A stretch of 64,000 nt of DNA, from contig NZ_FMHZ01000002.1 in the NCBI RefSeq assembly GCF_900090315.1, positions 5,364,501 to 5,428,500 on the forward strand, written 5' to 3'. Each line of letters begins with the position of its first letter. Position 1 is the first letter of the stretch. The DNA is from Micromonospora citrea. Its GTDB lineage: Bacteria > Actinomycetota > Actinomycetes > Mycobacteriales > Micromonosporaceae. This document shows positions 7,395 to 19,886 of this stretch, in pieces. Under the pieces are notes generated by a model, which saw only the letters and a list, made by a program, of their open reading frames with translations, was not told where the DNA came from and made no database searches. The position numbers and the translations under genes were made by a program.

Positions 7395-7886
7395 TCAGGC
7401 CGGGGGCAGCACCTTCTCGATCGCGGCGCGCAGGTCGGCCGAGTCGGGCTGGACGGTCGGCGCGAACCGGCCCGCCACCGTGCCGTCGGGGGCGACCAGG
7501 AACTTCTCGAAGTTCCATCGCACGTCGCCGGTGTGCCCCTCGGCGTCGGCCGTGCCCACCAGCGCGGCGTAGAGGGGGTGGCGGCCGGGGCCGTTGACGT
7601 CGACCTTCTCCGTCAGCGGGAAGGTGACGTCGTAGTTGACCTGGCAGAAGTCGCTGATCTCCTCGGCGGTGCCCGGCTCCTGGCCGCCGAACTGGTTGCA
7701 GGGCACGCCGAGGACCACCAGGCCGCGGGCGGCGTACTCGTCGTGCAGCGCCTGGAGGCCGGCGTACTGCGGGGTGAGGCCGCAGCGGGAGGCGACGTTG
7801 ACGACGAGCAGCGCGCGGCCCCGGTGCCGCGCGAGGTCGGCCGGGCCGCCGGTGAGGGCGTCGATCTGAGTGTCGAAGACGGTCAT
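7395..7886 (-). CDS. Glutathione-peroxidase-family thiol peroxidase
   Basis: The 163-residue protein has the family's catalytic set: the peroxidatic Cys in NVASRCGLTPQY (about residue 34), then LGVPCNQFGGQEPG with its Gln, and WNFEKFL with Trp and Asn. Cysteine replaces selenocysteine. Actinobacteria lack glutathione, so the electron donor is probably thioredoxin or mycoredoxin. TAGCCT lies 6 nt before the ATG, implying a leaderless transcript. Confidence 0.9.
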   Translation of the reverse strand: MTVFDTQIDALTGGPADLARHRGRALLVVNVASRCGLTPQYAGLQALHDEYAARGLVVLGVPCNQFGGQEPGTAEEISDFCQVNYDVTFPLTEKVDVNGPGRHPLYAALVGTADAEGHTGDVRWNFEKFLVAPDGTVAGRFAPTVQPDSADLRAAIEKVLPPA

Positions 7887-7975
7887 GGGCCGAGGCTACG
7901 CGGGCCGCCGGGCCGCCCGCCGGAGGGCGGACGGGAGCCGGCACCGCTCCCACCGGAAATCGATAGATGCGCATC

Positions 7976-8037
7976 TTGACTAAGTGATGACGGCGTGAGT
8001 AGCGTCTCACCATCATTTTGGAAAGTTTCCTAACTGT
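7976..8037 (+). promoter_or_regulatory. Chitinase promoter and GGAAAGTTTCC palindrome
   Basis: TTGACT (7976-7981) and TAGCGT (8000-8005) are 18 nt apart. Just downstream, GGAAAGTTTCC (8020-8030) is symmetric except for its central base and continues into TAACTG. It overlaps the expected early transcript and so could block transcription when bound. Its half, GAAAGTT, also occurs in the namZ operator repeats. It is not the DasR site (ACTGGTCTAGACCAGT type). Confidence 0.5.
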
Positions 8038-8052
8038 TTGGGGAGACGCCAC

Positions 8053-9678
<1,626 letters not shown>

Positions 9679-9702
9679 CCGCAGGCCGACGTACCCCCAC
9701 AC

Positions 9703-9737
9703 GGCGGGGAGGGACCGCGCACCGGTCCCTCCCCGCC
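9703..9737 (+). terminator. Stem-loop terminator after the chitinase gene
   Basis: A perfect 14-bp stem, GGCGGGGAGGGACC with GGTCCCTCCCCGCC, encloses a 7-nt loop, 25 bp after the stop. There is no T run, as is usual for GC-rich actinobacterial terminators. Confidence 0.7.
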
Positions 9738-9945
9738 CGGCCGTCCCCCGTCGCGCCCGCCCGCCGCGCCCCCGGGCGCTGCCCCCGGCTCGCACGCCGA
9801 TCGCCGGTCGGCGGTCGGCGCGGACCCGGCCGGCGCGGGGGAGTGACCGGACTCCCGGCGCGGCGCGGCGGACTGCCGGGCACGCCCGTCGATGTGACAG
9901 ACTCGCCGATCAACGGGTTCGATGTCCACGGCGACGGAGGTGGCG

Positions 9946-10425
9946 ATGCGCGCGACGCACGGGAGGCTGGCGGCGGGTGCCGTGCTGCTCGGAACCCTGC
10001 CCCTCGCCCTGCTCGGCTGCGGCATCGGCGAGGACGACGACTCGACCAAGCCCGGGCGGGCGCCGGCCGAGGAGGCCGCCGCCAAGTCGCGGGAGCGGGT
10101 GCAGGCCTACCTCGACGCGATGACCGCCAAGGACGTCGCGGCCGGCCGCAGCCAGCTCTGCGCCGTCCTCCAGGAGAGCTTCGACGCCGCCGCCACCGGC
10201 CCGAACGGCGACTTCGCCGACCACTTCAAGGTGCCGCAGGCCGAGATCACCGACGTCCGCTCCGGCCCCCGGGGCCAGGAGGTCAGCGCCACGGTCTCGG
10301 TCACCGTCGGCTCCCGCACGGCCACCCGGCCGCTGCTGTTCACGGTCACCCGCGACGGGGCCGACTGGTGCATCGCCGCCGAGGCGCCGGGCGGCAACAC
10401 CCCGGCGCCGGCCGTGACGCCCTGA
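9946..10425 (+). CDS. Putative lipoprotein of unknown function
   Basis: The 159-residue product has a lipoprotein signal (MRATHGRLAAGAVLLG core, lipobox LALLGC with Cys at about residue 25). An acidic spacer (GEDDDS) and a compact domain of about 120 residues follow. That domain pattern, with VQAYLDAMTAKDVAAGRSQLC and a final DWCIAA, resembles the NTF2-like or DUF4878 fold of small actinobacterial lipoproteins. The ATG at 9946 has GGAGG 6 nt upstream, a better start than the ATG eight codons earlier. The ligand is unknown. Confidence 0.65.
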   Translation: MRATHGRLAAGAVLLGTLPLALLGCGIGEDDDSTKPGRAPAEEAAAKSRERVQAYLDAMTAKDVAAGRSQLCAVLQESFDAAATGPNGDFADHFKVPQAEITDVRSGPRGQEVSATVSVTVGSRTATRPLLFTVTRDGADWCIAAEAPGGNTPAPAVTP

Positions 10426-10440
10426 CCTGCGCTCCGGTGA

Positions 10441-12994
<2,554 letters not shown>

Positions 12995-13076
12995 CCCGGG
13001 CGGTCAGCGTCACGGCCCGGGCGGTGAGCGGCTCCGCCCGGGCGGTCGGCGTCTTGCAGGGGTGCCGGGCGGCTTC
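12995..13076. repeat. Short GC-rich repeat between ltaE and nfo
   Basis: CCCGGGCGGT followed by C or G and AGCG or GGCG recurs three times within 60 bp between convergent genes. It may mark the bidirectional termination zone. No clean hairpin was found. Confidence 0.35.
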
Positions 13077-13955
13077 TCAGGGGTGCAGGCGCCGGAGGGT
13101 GGCGATGTCGGCGGCGTGCCCGACGTGCCTCTCCGTCGGCGTCTCCACCACGACCGGGACGCCGGCGGTGGCCGGATGCGCCATCAGCTCGGCGAACGCC
13201 GGCTCGCCGATGGTGCCCTTGCCGATGTTCTCGTGCCGGTCCCGGGTGGAGCCGCACAGGTCCTTCGAGTCGTTCGCGTGCACCAGCCGCAGCCGGTCGG
13301 CGCCGACCGTCGCCACCAGCGTGTCCAGCGTCGCGGTCATGCCGCCCTCGGCGGCCAGGTCGTGCCCGGCGGCCCAGGCGTGACAGGTGTCGAAGCACAC
13401 CCCGAGCCACGGGTGCCGGTCCACCGCGTCGAGGTACGGCCCGAGCTGTTCCACCCGGGAGGCCAGCGATCGTCCGCCACCCGCGCTGGGCTCGACCAGC
13501 AACCGCGGGCCGCCCGACGTCGCCGCCTCGTCGAGCAGCGGCAGCAGGGTCTCGCGTACCTGCCGCATCGCGGCCTCGGCGTGGCCCTCGTCGACGGCGC
13601 TACCGGCGTGGAAGACCACGCCCTCGGCGCCGATCGCCCGGCCCCGGCGCAGCGCGTGGGCCAGGGTCTCCGCCGAACGTTCGACCGTGTTGGGCGTGGG
13701 GGAGCCGAGGTTGACCAGCAGCGACGCGTGGATGAAGACCGGCAGGCCCCGCTCGCCGCAGCCGTCGCGGAACAGCGCGTCCTGGGTCGGGTCGCCGGCC
13801 GGCAGCGCCCAGCCCCGCGAGTTGGAGACGTAGACCTGCACGACCTGCGAGCCGGCCGCGTCGGCGTACGGCAGCGCCGCCCTCGCCAGGCCGCCGGACG
13901 TGGGCGTGTGAGAGCCGACCGGCCGGCGCCGCGCCGCGGTCTCGTGAGTCGTCAT
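13077..13955 (-). CDS. nfo: Endonuclease IV (AP endonuclease)
   Basis: The 292-residue enzyme cuts DNA 5' to abasic sites in base excision repair. The TIM-barrel metal ligands are visible: HASLLVNLGSP, GVVFHAGS, LLVEPSAGGG (Glu), CFDTCHAWAAGHD, LVHANDSKD, DRHENIGKGTIG and VVVETP. The ATG at 13955 starts 3 bp after the pknL stop; another ATG at 13967 would overlap pknL. The N-terminal GSHTPTSGGLA is the normal family start. Cotranscription with pknL is likely from the spacing. Confidence 0.92.
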   Translation of the reverse strand: MTTHETAARRRPVGSHTPTSGGLARAALPYADAAGSQVVQVYVSNSRGWALPAGDPTQDALFRDGCGERGLPVFIHASLLVNLGSPTPNTVERSAETLAHALRRGRAIGAEGVVFHAGSAVDEGHAEAAMRQVRETLLPLLDEAATSGGPRLLVEPSAGGGRSLASRVEQLGPYLDAVDRHPWLGVCFDTCHAWAAGHDLAAEGGMTATLDTLVATVGADRLRLVHANDSKDLCGSTRDRHENIGKGTIGEPAFAELMAHPATAGVPVVVETPTERHVGHAADIATLRRLHP

Positions 13956-13957
13956 CG

Positions 13958-15949
13958 TCACAGGCATCCGATGGTGACCTGGGTGCCCGGCGGCACCTGC
14001 GTGTTCTCCGGCGGGTTCTGGAACCGGGCGACGCCGTTCGGGTTGAACTGGATCACCACCGGGAACTGCTGGCTCTCCAACACCTGCTTGGCCTGCTGGC
14101 ACGGCAGGTCGACGACCCGGGGCACGGCAACCAGCGGCGGGCCCTTGCTGAGCTCCAGCCTGACCTTGGCGCCCCGCTCCACCCCGCTGCCGTCCGACGG
14201 GCTCTGCCCGAGGACCTGGTCCCGGGGCTTGTCGGAATCCTTGTAGGTGGGCGGCTCCACCAGCACCAGGCCCAGCTGGGCGAGGATCGTCCGGGCCTCG
14301 GCCAGGCTCTTGCCGACCAGGTTCGGCACCGAGATCGGGGCCTTGCCCTTGCTCAGGATCACGGTGACCTTGTCGCCCGGCTTGACCTCGGCGCCCACCT
14401 TCGGGTCGGTGTCCACCACGACGCCGGCCGGCAGGTTGTCGTCGTAGCGGGCCGCGCCCTTCGCCACCACCAGCTTCGCGTCGAGCAGGTCGGCCTCGGC
14501 CAGCTCGAACTCCTTGCCCACCACGTCGGGCACCGGGAACCGCTCCGGGCCCAGCGAGAGGGTCAGCGTGATCGTGCCGCCCTTGATGATCCGGGCGGCG
14601 GAGACCGGGTCCTGCGCCAGGACGGCGTCCTTCGGGACCTTCTCGTCGTAGCGCGGCTCGGCGTAGGCCAGGACGAAGCCGGCGCGGGCGGCCTGCGACT
14701 CCGCGTCGGCCTTGCTCAGCGTCACCAGCTGGGGCGCCACCGTGTAGCGACCGAACCCGAACCACCAGCCGCCACCGGCGGCCACGAGCGCCAGCACCAC
14801 CATGGCGGCGATCACCGCCATCCGGCCCCGCGGGTCGCCCATCACCCGGGCGCGCAGCGCGGACAGCCGCGACCCCAGGCTCTCGCTCTCCTCCGGCACC
14901 GCCCGGCGCCGGCCGCTCCGGGCGGCCCCGCCGTCGGGCAGCCGGGCCCAGGCCGGCCGCTCGGCCGGCCGGACCGCCGCGACCACCATCGTCGGCTGGG
15001 CCACCGCCGGCTCGTCCGCCACCCGACGCAACACGGCGGTACGCGTGTTCGCGTCACCCAGGTCGTCCCGCGCGACCTGCACCTCGGCCAGCAGCGCGCC
15101 GGCGTCGGTCGGCCGGCTGCCCGGATCGCGCCGGGTGGCCCGGGCGACCAGGTCGTCGAGGGACTTGGGCAGGCCCGGCACCAGCGTCGACGGTGCGGGC
15201 ACGTCCCGGTCGACGTGCTGCCAGGCGATGTCGACGGGCCGGTCACCGTCGTAGGGCACCCGGCCGGTGAGCATCTCGAACAGCACGATCCCGGCGGAGT
15301 AGACGTCGGTGCGGGGGTCGGCGTGCCCCTCGGTGACCAGCTCCGGGGCGACGTACGCGACCGTCGCCATCAGCTGGTTGCCGTCCTCGTCGTCGGCGCT
15401 CGCCTCGACCGCCCGGGCCAGCCCGAAGTCGGCGACCTTGACCACGCTGTCGACGAGGTTGGCCGCGCCGCCGGTGGGCGCCTCGGCGACCAGCACGTTC
15501 TCCGGCTTCACGTCGCGGTGCACCAGGCCGGCCCGGTGCGCGGCGGCGATGGCGGCGAGCATCTGCTCGGCGATGGCCAGCGCCTCGTCGGGATTGAGGC
15601 GGCGCCGCTCGGCGAGCACGTCGCGCAGGGTGCGACCGCGGACGTACTCCATCACCAGGTAGGGCAGGCCGGCGTGGGTGCCCTGGTCGTAGACCGCGAC
15701 CACGTTCGGATGCGTCAGCCGGGCGATCGTCTTCGCCTCGTCGGTGAACCGCGCCACGAAGCTCGCGGCCCGCGACCGGGCATCGGGAGTCTGGGACGGG
15801 TGAATGATCTTGACTGCGACGGTGCGCTCGAGGCGCTCGTCGGTGGCGGTGTACACGGTCGCCATGCCGCCGCGGGCCACGCGACCGCGGATGCGGTAGC
15901 GCCCGTCGATCAGCGAGCCCAGCAACGTGTCGGCGACCTGTGTGTCCAT
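13958..15949 (-). CDS. pknL: PASTA-domain serine/threonine kinase, PknL type
   Basis: The 663-residue protein has a kinase domain (about 16-280) with GRVARGGMATVY, Lys in AVKIIH, HRDVKPENVL, VADFGLAR and APE in VAPELV. A variable linker and one membrane helix follow (about 377-396, AVIAAMVVLALVAAGGGWWF). Outside are four PASTA repeats (starting near VAPQLVTL, FPVPDVVG, ISVPNLVG and VAVPRVVD), which bind muropeptides or lipid II. Such kinases link wall status to division and metabolism. The divergent neighbour is an Rv2175c-like DNA-binding protein, the known substrate partner of mycobacterial PknL. TAGACT lies 8 nt upstream of the ATG. Confidence 0.92.
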   Translation of the reverse strand: MDTQVADTLLGSLIDGRYRIRGRVARGGMATVYTATDERLERTVAVKIIHPSQTPDARSRAASFVARFTDEAKTIARLTHPNVVAVYDQGTHAGLPYLVMEYVRGRTLRDVLAERRRLNPDEALAIAEQMLAAIAAAHRAGLVHRDVKPENVLVAEAPTGGAANLVDSVVKVADFGLARAVEASADDEDGNQLMATVAYVAPELVTEGHADPRTDVYSAGIVLFEMLTGRVPYDGDRPVDIAWQHVDRDVPAPSTLVPGLPKSLDDLVARATRRDPGSRPTDAGALLAEVQVARDDLGDANTRTAVLRRVADEPAVAQPTMVVAAVRPAERPAWARLPDGGAARSGRRRAVPEESESLGSRLSALRARVMGDPRGRMAVIAAMVVLALVAAGGGWWFGFGRYTVAPQLVTLSKADAESQAARAGFVLAYAEPRYDEKVPKDAVLAQDPVSAARIIKGGTITLTLSLGPERFPVPDVVGKEFELAEADLLDAKLVVAKGAARYDDNLPAGVVVDTDPKVGAEVKPGDKVTVILSKGKAPISVPNLVGKSLAEARTILAQLGLVLVEPPTYKDSDKPRDQVLGQSPSDGSGVERGAKVRLELSKGPPLVAVPRVVDLPCQQAKQVLESQQFPVVIQFNPNGVARFQNPPENTQVPPGTQVTIGCL

Positions 15950-16113
15950 CGGCAGGGAGTCTATGTGTCCAGGGGGTGAAGGTTGAACAGGATGCTACAG
16001 CCGGGCTGCGACCACAGCGGTCTCGCCGCGCTCGCGCCGCCTGTCCGCCCTGTTCAACCCGCTTCCCGGGGTGCCGTTGGCCGGGGCCGGCCGGGGCATG
16101 GCAGGGTGGTCGG

Positions 16114-16506
16114 GTGACCGACTCCGTACCCGCCGACCGGGCCGTGCCCGGCCCCGAGACCGCCGGCCCCGCCGACGCCGCCGACTGGCTGACCCTGCCG
16201 GACGTGGCCGAGCGCCTCGACGTGTCGATCAGCAAGGTCCATCAGATGATCCGGGACCGCGAACTGATCGCGGTGCGCCGGGACGGCATCCGCCGGATCC
16301 CGGTCGACCTGGTGGCCAACAAGACCGTGCTCAAGCACCTGCCCGGCGTGCTCAACCTGCTGGCCGACGCCGGCTACGACGACGAGGCCGCCATGCGCTG
16401 GCTCTACGAGCCGGACGACACCCTCCCCGGCGCCACGCCGGCGAAGGCACTCGCCGGCGACCAGGCCCGCGAGGTCAAGCGCCGCGCCCAGGCCCTCGGC
16501 TTCTGA
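16114..16506 (+). CDS. Rv2175c-family DNA-binding protein, putative PknL substrate
   Basis: The 130-residue product has an excisionase/MerR-type winged helix: WLTLPDVAERLDVSISKVHQMI then RDRELIAVRRDGIRRIP (about residues 26-66). A helical C-terminal part follows (LKHLPGVLNLLADAGYDDEAAMRWL). Mycobacterial Rv2175c is phosphorylated by PknL on an N-terminal threonine, which abolishes DNA binding. Here the N-terminal tail is also flexible (MTDSVPADRAVPGPETAG) and has Thr and Ser candidates. The GTG at 16114 gives the family length. It is divergent from pknL across 164 bp. Confidence 0.85.
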   Translation: MTDSVPADRAVPGPETAGPADAADWLTLPDVAERLDVSISKVHQMIRDRELIAVRRDGIRRIPVDLVANKTVLKHLPGVLNLLADAGYDDEAAMRWLYEPDDTLPGATPAKALAGDQAREVKRRAQALGF

Positions 16507-16573
16507 CCCACCCCACCCCACCCCACCCGCTGCGCCCTGCGCGCTGTGCTGCCGTGCCCGCCCCGCGCTGCCG

Positions 16574-16654
16574 CCCCCGCGATCTTGCACATCCGGCCCC
16601 CGCTCTGTCGCGCATGTCTGGTATGCCGGGGCAGAAAGTGCAAGATCGCGGGGG
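16574..16654. repeat. Long-spaced perfect 17-bp inverted repeat (CGCGATCTTGCAC element)
   Basis: CCCCCGCGATCTTGCAC (16574-16590) is repeated inverted as GTGCAAGATCGCGGGGG (16638-16654), with 47 bp between the arms. It lies between two convergent genes, after runs of CCCCA. It could act as a bidirectional terminator. The non-random core with an AT-containing GATCTTGCAC also suggests a dispersed repeat of this lineage. Confidence 0.65.
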
Positions 16655-16693
16655 GAGGGAGAGGGCGGAGGCGGGGGACAGGGGCGGGGCAGG

Positions 16694-17776
16694 TCAGTCG
16701 GTGCGGCGGGTGGCGGCGATGGCCAGGTCCACGAGGGCCTGCCGGGCCTCGGTGTCCAGGTCGACCGTGGCCAGCGCGGCCAGCGCGGTGTCGGTCAGCG
16801 TGGCGATCCGCCGCTCGGTACGCTCCAGCGCGCCGCTGTCGCTGATCATCTCCCGCAGCCGGTCGACGCCGGCCTCGTCCAGCCCGGGGTCGCCGAGCCC
16901 GCCGAGCAGCAGTTCGCGCCCGGCGGCGTCGGTCGTCTCGAGGGCCGCCGCCACCAGATAGGTGCGCTTGCCCTCGCGCAGGTCGTCGCCGGCCGGCTTG
17001 CCGGTCTGGGCCGGGTCGCCGAACACACCCAGCACGTCGTCGCGGAGCTGGAACGCCTCGCCCAGCGGCAGCCCGTACGCCGAGTACGCCGAGCGGACCT
17101 CGGCCGGCGCGTCGGCCAGCGCGGCACCGAGCAGCACCGGGCGCTCGACCGTGTACTTCGCCGACTTGTAGCGGGCGACCTTGCCGGCCCGCTCCAGCGA
17201 GGTGTCGCCGGTGGCCTGGGTCAGCACGTCGAGGTACTGGCCGACCGTGACCTCGGTGCGCATCTCGTCGAAGACCGGGCGGGCCCGGGCGACCGTCCGC
17301 GGGTCGAGCCCGGAGGAGTGCAGCAACTCGTCCGACCAGACCAGGCAGAGGTCGCCCAGCAGGATCGCCGCGGCGTCGCCGAAGCCGTCGGCGTCGCCGC
17401 CCCAGCCGGCGGTCCGGTGCCGGGCCGCGAACCGGCGGTGCACCGCGGGCTCCCCGCGCCGGGTGTCGGAACGGTCCATCAGGTCGTCGTGGATCAGCGC
17501 ACTGGCCTGCACGAACTCCAGCGAGGCCAGGGTGGTGACCACCTGGTCGGAGTCCACCCCGCCGGCGCCCCGGAAGCCCCAGTACGCGAACGCCGGCCGT
17601 AGCCGCTTGCCCCCGCCCAGCACGAACGCCTCGATCGCCTCGGCGACCGGCAGCAGGGCGTCGTCGACGCCGGTCATCCAGGTGCGCTGGGTGGTCAGGA
17701 ATTCGGCCAGGGCCTTGTCGATCCGTTGGCGCAGCCCGGCGCGGTCGACCGGGGAAACGGGAGCAGCGTGGGTCAC
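16694..17776 (-). CDS. idsA: Polyprenyl (geranylgeranyl) diphosphate synthase
   Basis: The 360-residue enzyme joins isopentenyl units into an all-trans prenyl diphosphate. It has the first Asp-rich motif in ALIHDDLMDRSDTRRG, the GQYLDVL segment, KSAKYTVERP and the second motif in QLRDDVLGVFGDPAQTGKP followed by DDLREGKR. Two bulky residues before DDxxD would set chain length; C20 is typical for this family. It could feed the carotenoid genes at 21627-26647 or menaquinone/dolichol-type lipids. The GTG start has TAGCGT 6 nt upstream (leaderless). It sits near pknL as in Mycobacterium tuberculosis (idsA2). Confidence 0.9.
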   Translation of the reverse strand: MTHAAPVSPVDRAGLRQRIDKALAEFLTTQRTWMTGVDDALLPVAEAIEAFVLGGGKRLRPAFAYWGFRGAGGVDSDQVVTTLASLEFVQASALIHDDLMDRSDTRRGEPAVHRRFAARHRTAGWGGDADGFGDAAAILLGDLCLVWSDELLHSSGLDPRTVARARPVFDEMRTEVTVGQYLDVLTQATGDTSLERAGKVARYKSAKYTVERPVLLGAALADAPAEVRSAYSAYGLPLGEAFQLRDDVLGVFGDPAQTGKPAGDDLREGKRTYLVAAALETTDAAGRELLLGGLGDPGLDEAGVDRLREMISDSGALERTERRIATLTDTALAALATVDLDTEARQALVDLAIAATRRTD

Positions 17777-17862
17777 GCCACGACGCTAGCCGGTCGGGAT
17801 CGGCCCCGCCGCACCACCGGGGTCCGGCGCGCCGGGCGGGGTCGACCCCGACCGGCGAGGCA

Positions 17863-19434
17863 TCAGCCGCGGGCGCGGGTGGGGCGCCGGCCGCCTGGGC
17901 GCGACGGCCCGGGGCGGGGCAGGTAGGGGCCGGCGGCGGCGACCAGTTCCCGGTACCGCCGGACGGCCGGCTGGTCGCCGTGCCCGGCCAGCCGCCGGCG
18001 CACCTCGGTCAGGTGGCCCAGGGCCCGGGGGGACCCGGCCCGGACGGCGTCGAGCAGCGCCTCGCCGGCCACCGCGCAGGCCCGTTCCACCTCGCCGAGC
18101 TGGAGGTAGCACCGGGCCAGCCAGCTGCCGTAGATCGCCCAGGTGCGGGGGTGACCGCGCTGACGTACGGCGCGCAGCGGCGTCTCGGCCGGGCGCGGCC
18201 GGCCGAGCGCGACGAGCGTGCGCCCGGTCATGGCCGCCAACTCCGGGCCGTCGAGCCAGTAGAGCCACGGCGGTTCCCGGCCCGGGTCCGGTGCGCCGGT
18301 CACGCGGTGGGCCTCCTCGAGGGCCTGCCGGGCGGCCCCGGCCCGGCCGCCGAGCGCCGCGGCCAGCGCCATCCGGTGCAGCAGGAGGGCGCGCAGGCCA
18401 GGGGTGGCCCACCGCCGTGCCCCGGCGTACGCCGTGCCGGCCAGCAGCAGCGCGCCCTCCGGGTCGCCCAGGCCGGCGAGCAGGTGACTGGCCGAGCCCA
18501 GCACGTGCCCGGCGAACGCCGGGTCGCCGGCGCTGGCGGCGGCGCGCAGCGCCAACCGGTAGGCGTCCAGCGCGCCGGCCGCGTCCCCCGCGTCGGCGGC
18601 GAGCCACCCGGCGAGCTGGGCCGACTCGGCCACCTCGGCCAGCAGCCGGCGGCGTCCGGCCGGCCCGCACCCGGCCAGCGCCCGCACCGCCCGCCCCAGC
18701 CGGTACGCCCCGAGCCCGGCCAGGTCGGCCCCGCCCGCGAGGTCGTCCAGCCGGCGCAGCTCCGTCAACCGCACCGGCCCGGGGCAACCGCCCGCCACCG
18801 GCGTCACCAGCGTTAGCGGCCGGGCCGAGGGCCGTGCGCCGGCCGGTCCGGTGCCCGGCCCGCTCCGGCCGTCATCCCGAACGTCGGCCGGCCGAGAGGT
18901 CGGCAGCTCGTCGCCGGGGTCGGCACCCTGCGGGGTGGGCGCGCCGCGCAGCAGCACGTCGCCGGGTTCGGCTACCTGCGGGGCGGGTGGTAGCGCGTCG
19001 CCGGGGTCCGCTGCCTGCGGGGTGGGCGGGGCGGGTGGTAGCGCGTCGCCGGGGTCCGCTGCCTGCGGGGCGGGCGCGCCGGGCAGCAGCGCGTCGCGCG
19101 GGTCGGCCAGCCAGCGCTGGGCCAGGGCGAGCAGCGCCGCCCGGGACCGGGCGCCGCCGAAGGCGGGTGGCGGGCCGAGGCGCCGGGTGCGGGCCGCGGC
19201 GTCGGCCAGCAGGTCGGCGGGCACCGCGAGGACGACGGCGAGCCAACCGAGCCAGAACTCGCCGGGCAGCCGCAGCTGCCGTTCCCACCGGGAGATCTCG
19301 TGCCGGCTCAACGTCGGCACCCCGGAGACGCGGCAGAGCTCGGCGGCGAGCCGTAGCTGGCTCCAGCCTCGGGCCAGCCGGAGCTGGGCGAGCAGCGGCC
19401 CGAGCAGCTGCGGGCCGGGCGGGGGCGGCGTCAT
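17863..19434 (-). CDS. XRE-type helix-turn-helix regulator with repeat-rich linker and TPR-like C-terminus
   Basis: The 523-residue protein starts with an XRE helix-turn-helix (LLAQLRLARGWSQLRLAAEL, then TLSRHEISRWER, residues 10-55). Residues 111-180 are an imperfect repeat of about 16 residues (DPGDALPPAPPTPQAA type). The remainder is Ala/Leu-rich helical sequence like the TPR array of Streptomyces-type regulators (GDAAGALDAYRLALRAAASAG, GEVERACAVAGEAL). These often respond to development or signals, but no target is evident. The ATG has GGAGGA upstream. The repeat makes length polymorphism between strains likely. Confidence 0.75.
   Translation of the reverse strand: MTPPPPGPQLLGPLLAQLRLARGWSQLRLAAELCRVSGVPTLSRHEISRWERQLRLPGEFWLGWLAVVLAVPADLLADAAARTRRLGPPPAFGGARSRAALLALAQRWLADPRDALLPGAPAPQAADPGDALPPAPPTPQAADPGDALPPAPQVAEPGDVLLRGAPTPQGADPGDELPTSRPADVRDDGRSGPGTGPAGARPSARPLTLVTPVAGGCPGPVRLTELRRLDDLAGGADLAGLGAYRLGRAVRALAGCGPAGRRRLLAEVAESAQLAGWLAADAGDAAGALDAYRLALRAAASAGDPAFAGHVLGSASHLLAGLGDPEGALLLAGTAYAGARRWATPGLRALLLHRMALAAALGGRAGAARQALEEAHRVTGAPDPGREPPWLYWLDGPELAAMTGRTLVALGRPRPAETPLRAVRQRGHPRTWAIYGSWLARCYLQLGEVERACAVAGEALLDAVRAGSPRALGHLTEVRRRLAGHGDQPAVRRYRELVAAAGPYLPRPGPSRPGGRRPTRARG
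18895..19104. repeat. Intragenic tandem repeat in the XRE regulator
   Basis: About 4-5 imperfect in-frame copies of a 45-54-bp unit encode DPGDALPPAP and variants. The array forms a disordered, Pro/Ala/Asp-rich linker between the DNA-binding and helical parts. Confidence 0.7.
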
Positions 19435-19612
19435 CGGTCCTCCGGCGGGCGTCGGCGTGGCGGCGGCGCGGGCCCCGGACGGGCCGGTGCGCCACCGGTG
19501 GAGATGCTGACCCCCGCGCGTGCCCCCGCCGAGCCGACCTGAGGCCGACCGTCCCGCGCTGCACCATGACTACTCCGGGGGTGTGACGCTTTCCGGCCCT
19601 CCCGGCCGCCCC

Positions 19613-19784
19613 GGCGTGCGCCCGCACCCTTCCGGCGGTCCCGGGCGTACGCCCGCACCCTTCCGGCGGGCCCGGCGTACGCCCGCACCCTCCCGGCCGC
19701 CCCGGCGTACGTCCGCACCCTTCCGGCGTGCGCCCGTACCCTTCCGGCGGGCGCGGCGTGCGCCCGCACCCTCCGCCGCCCGTC
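19613..19784. repeat. Intergenic minisatellite with a period of about 30 bp
   Basis: The 450-bp gap between the XRE gene and metF holds six copies of a unit starting GGCGTACGCCCGCACCCTTC or GGCGTGCGCCC. They begin at 19613, 19644, 19674, 19704, 19725 and 19755. Most copies carry the palindrome GGCGTACGCC or a variant. No gene was supported here, and nothing else was recognised in 19435-19886 apart from the metF -10. Confidence 0.75.
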
Positions 19785-19886
19785 GGTCCCGCGCGGGGGT
19801 CGGGTCCGGCGTGCGGGGCGCGCGGCCGGTGTCTCCCGCTGTGGGAAGATCCCGGCGCGGCGTGTCCCGCCCGCTAGAGTCGTGGG

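Noticed and set aside
19520..19886. Open frames through the minisatellite before metF
   Set aside because: Pro/Arg/Ala low-complexity repeats with no start context; the array is better seen as non-coding.
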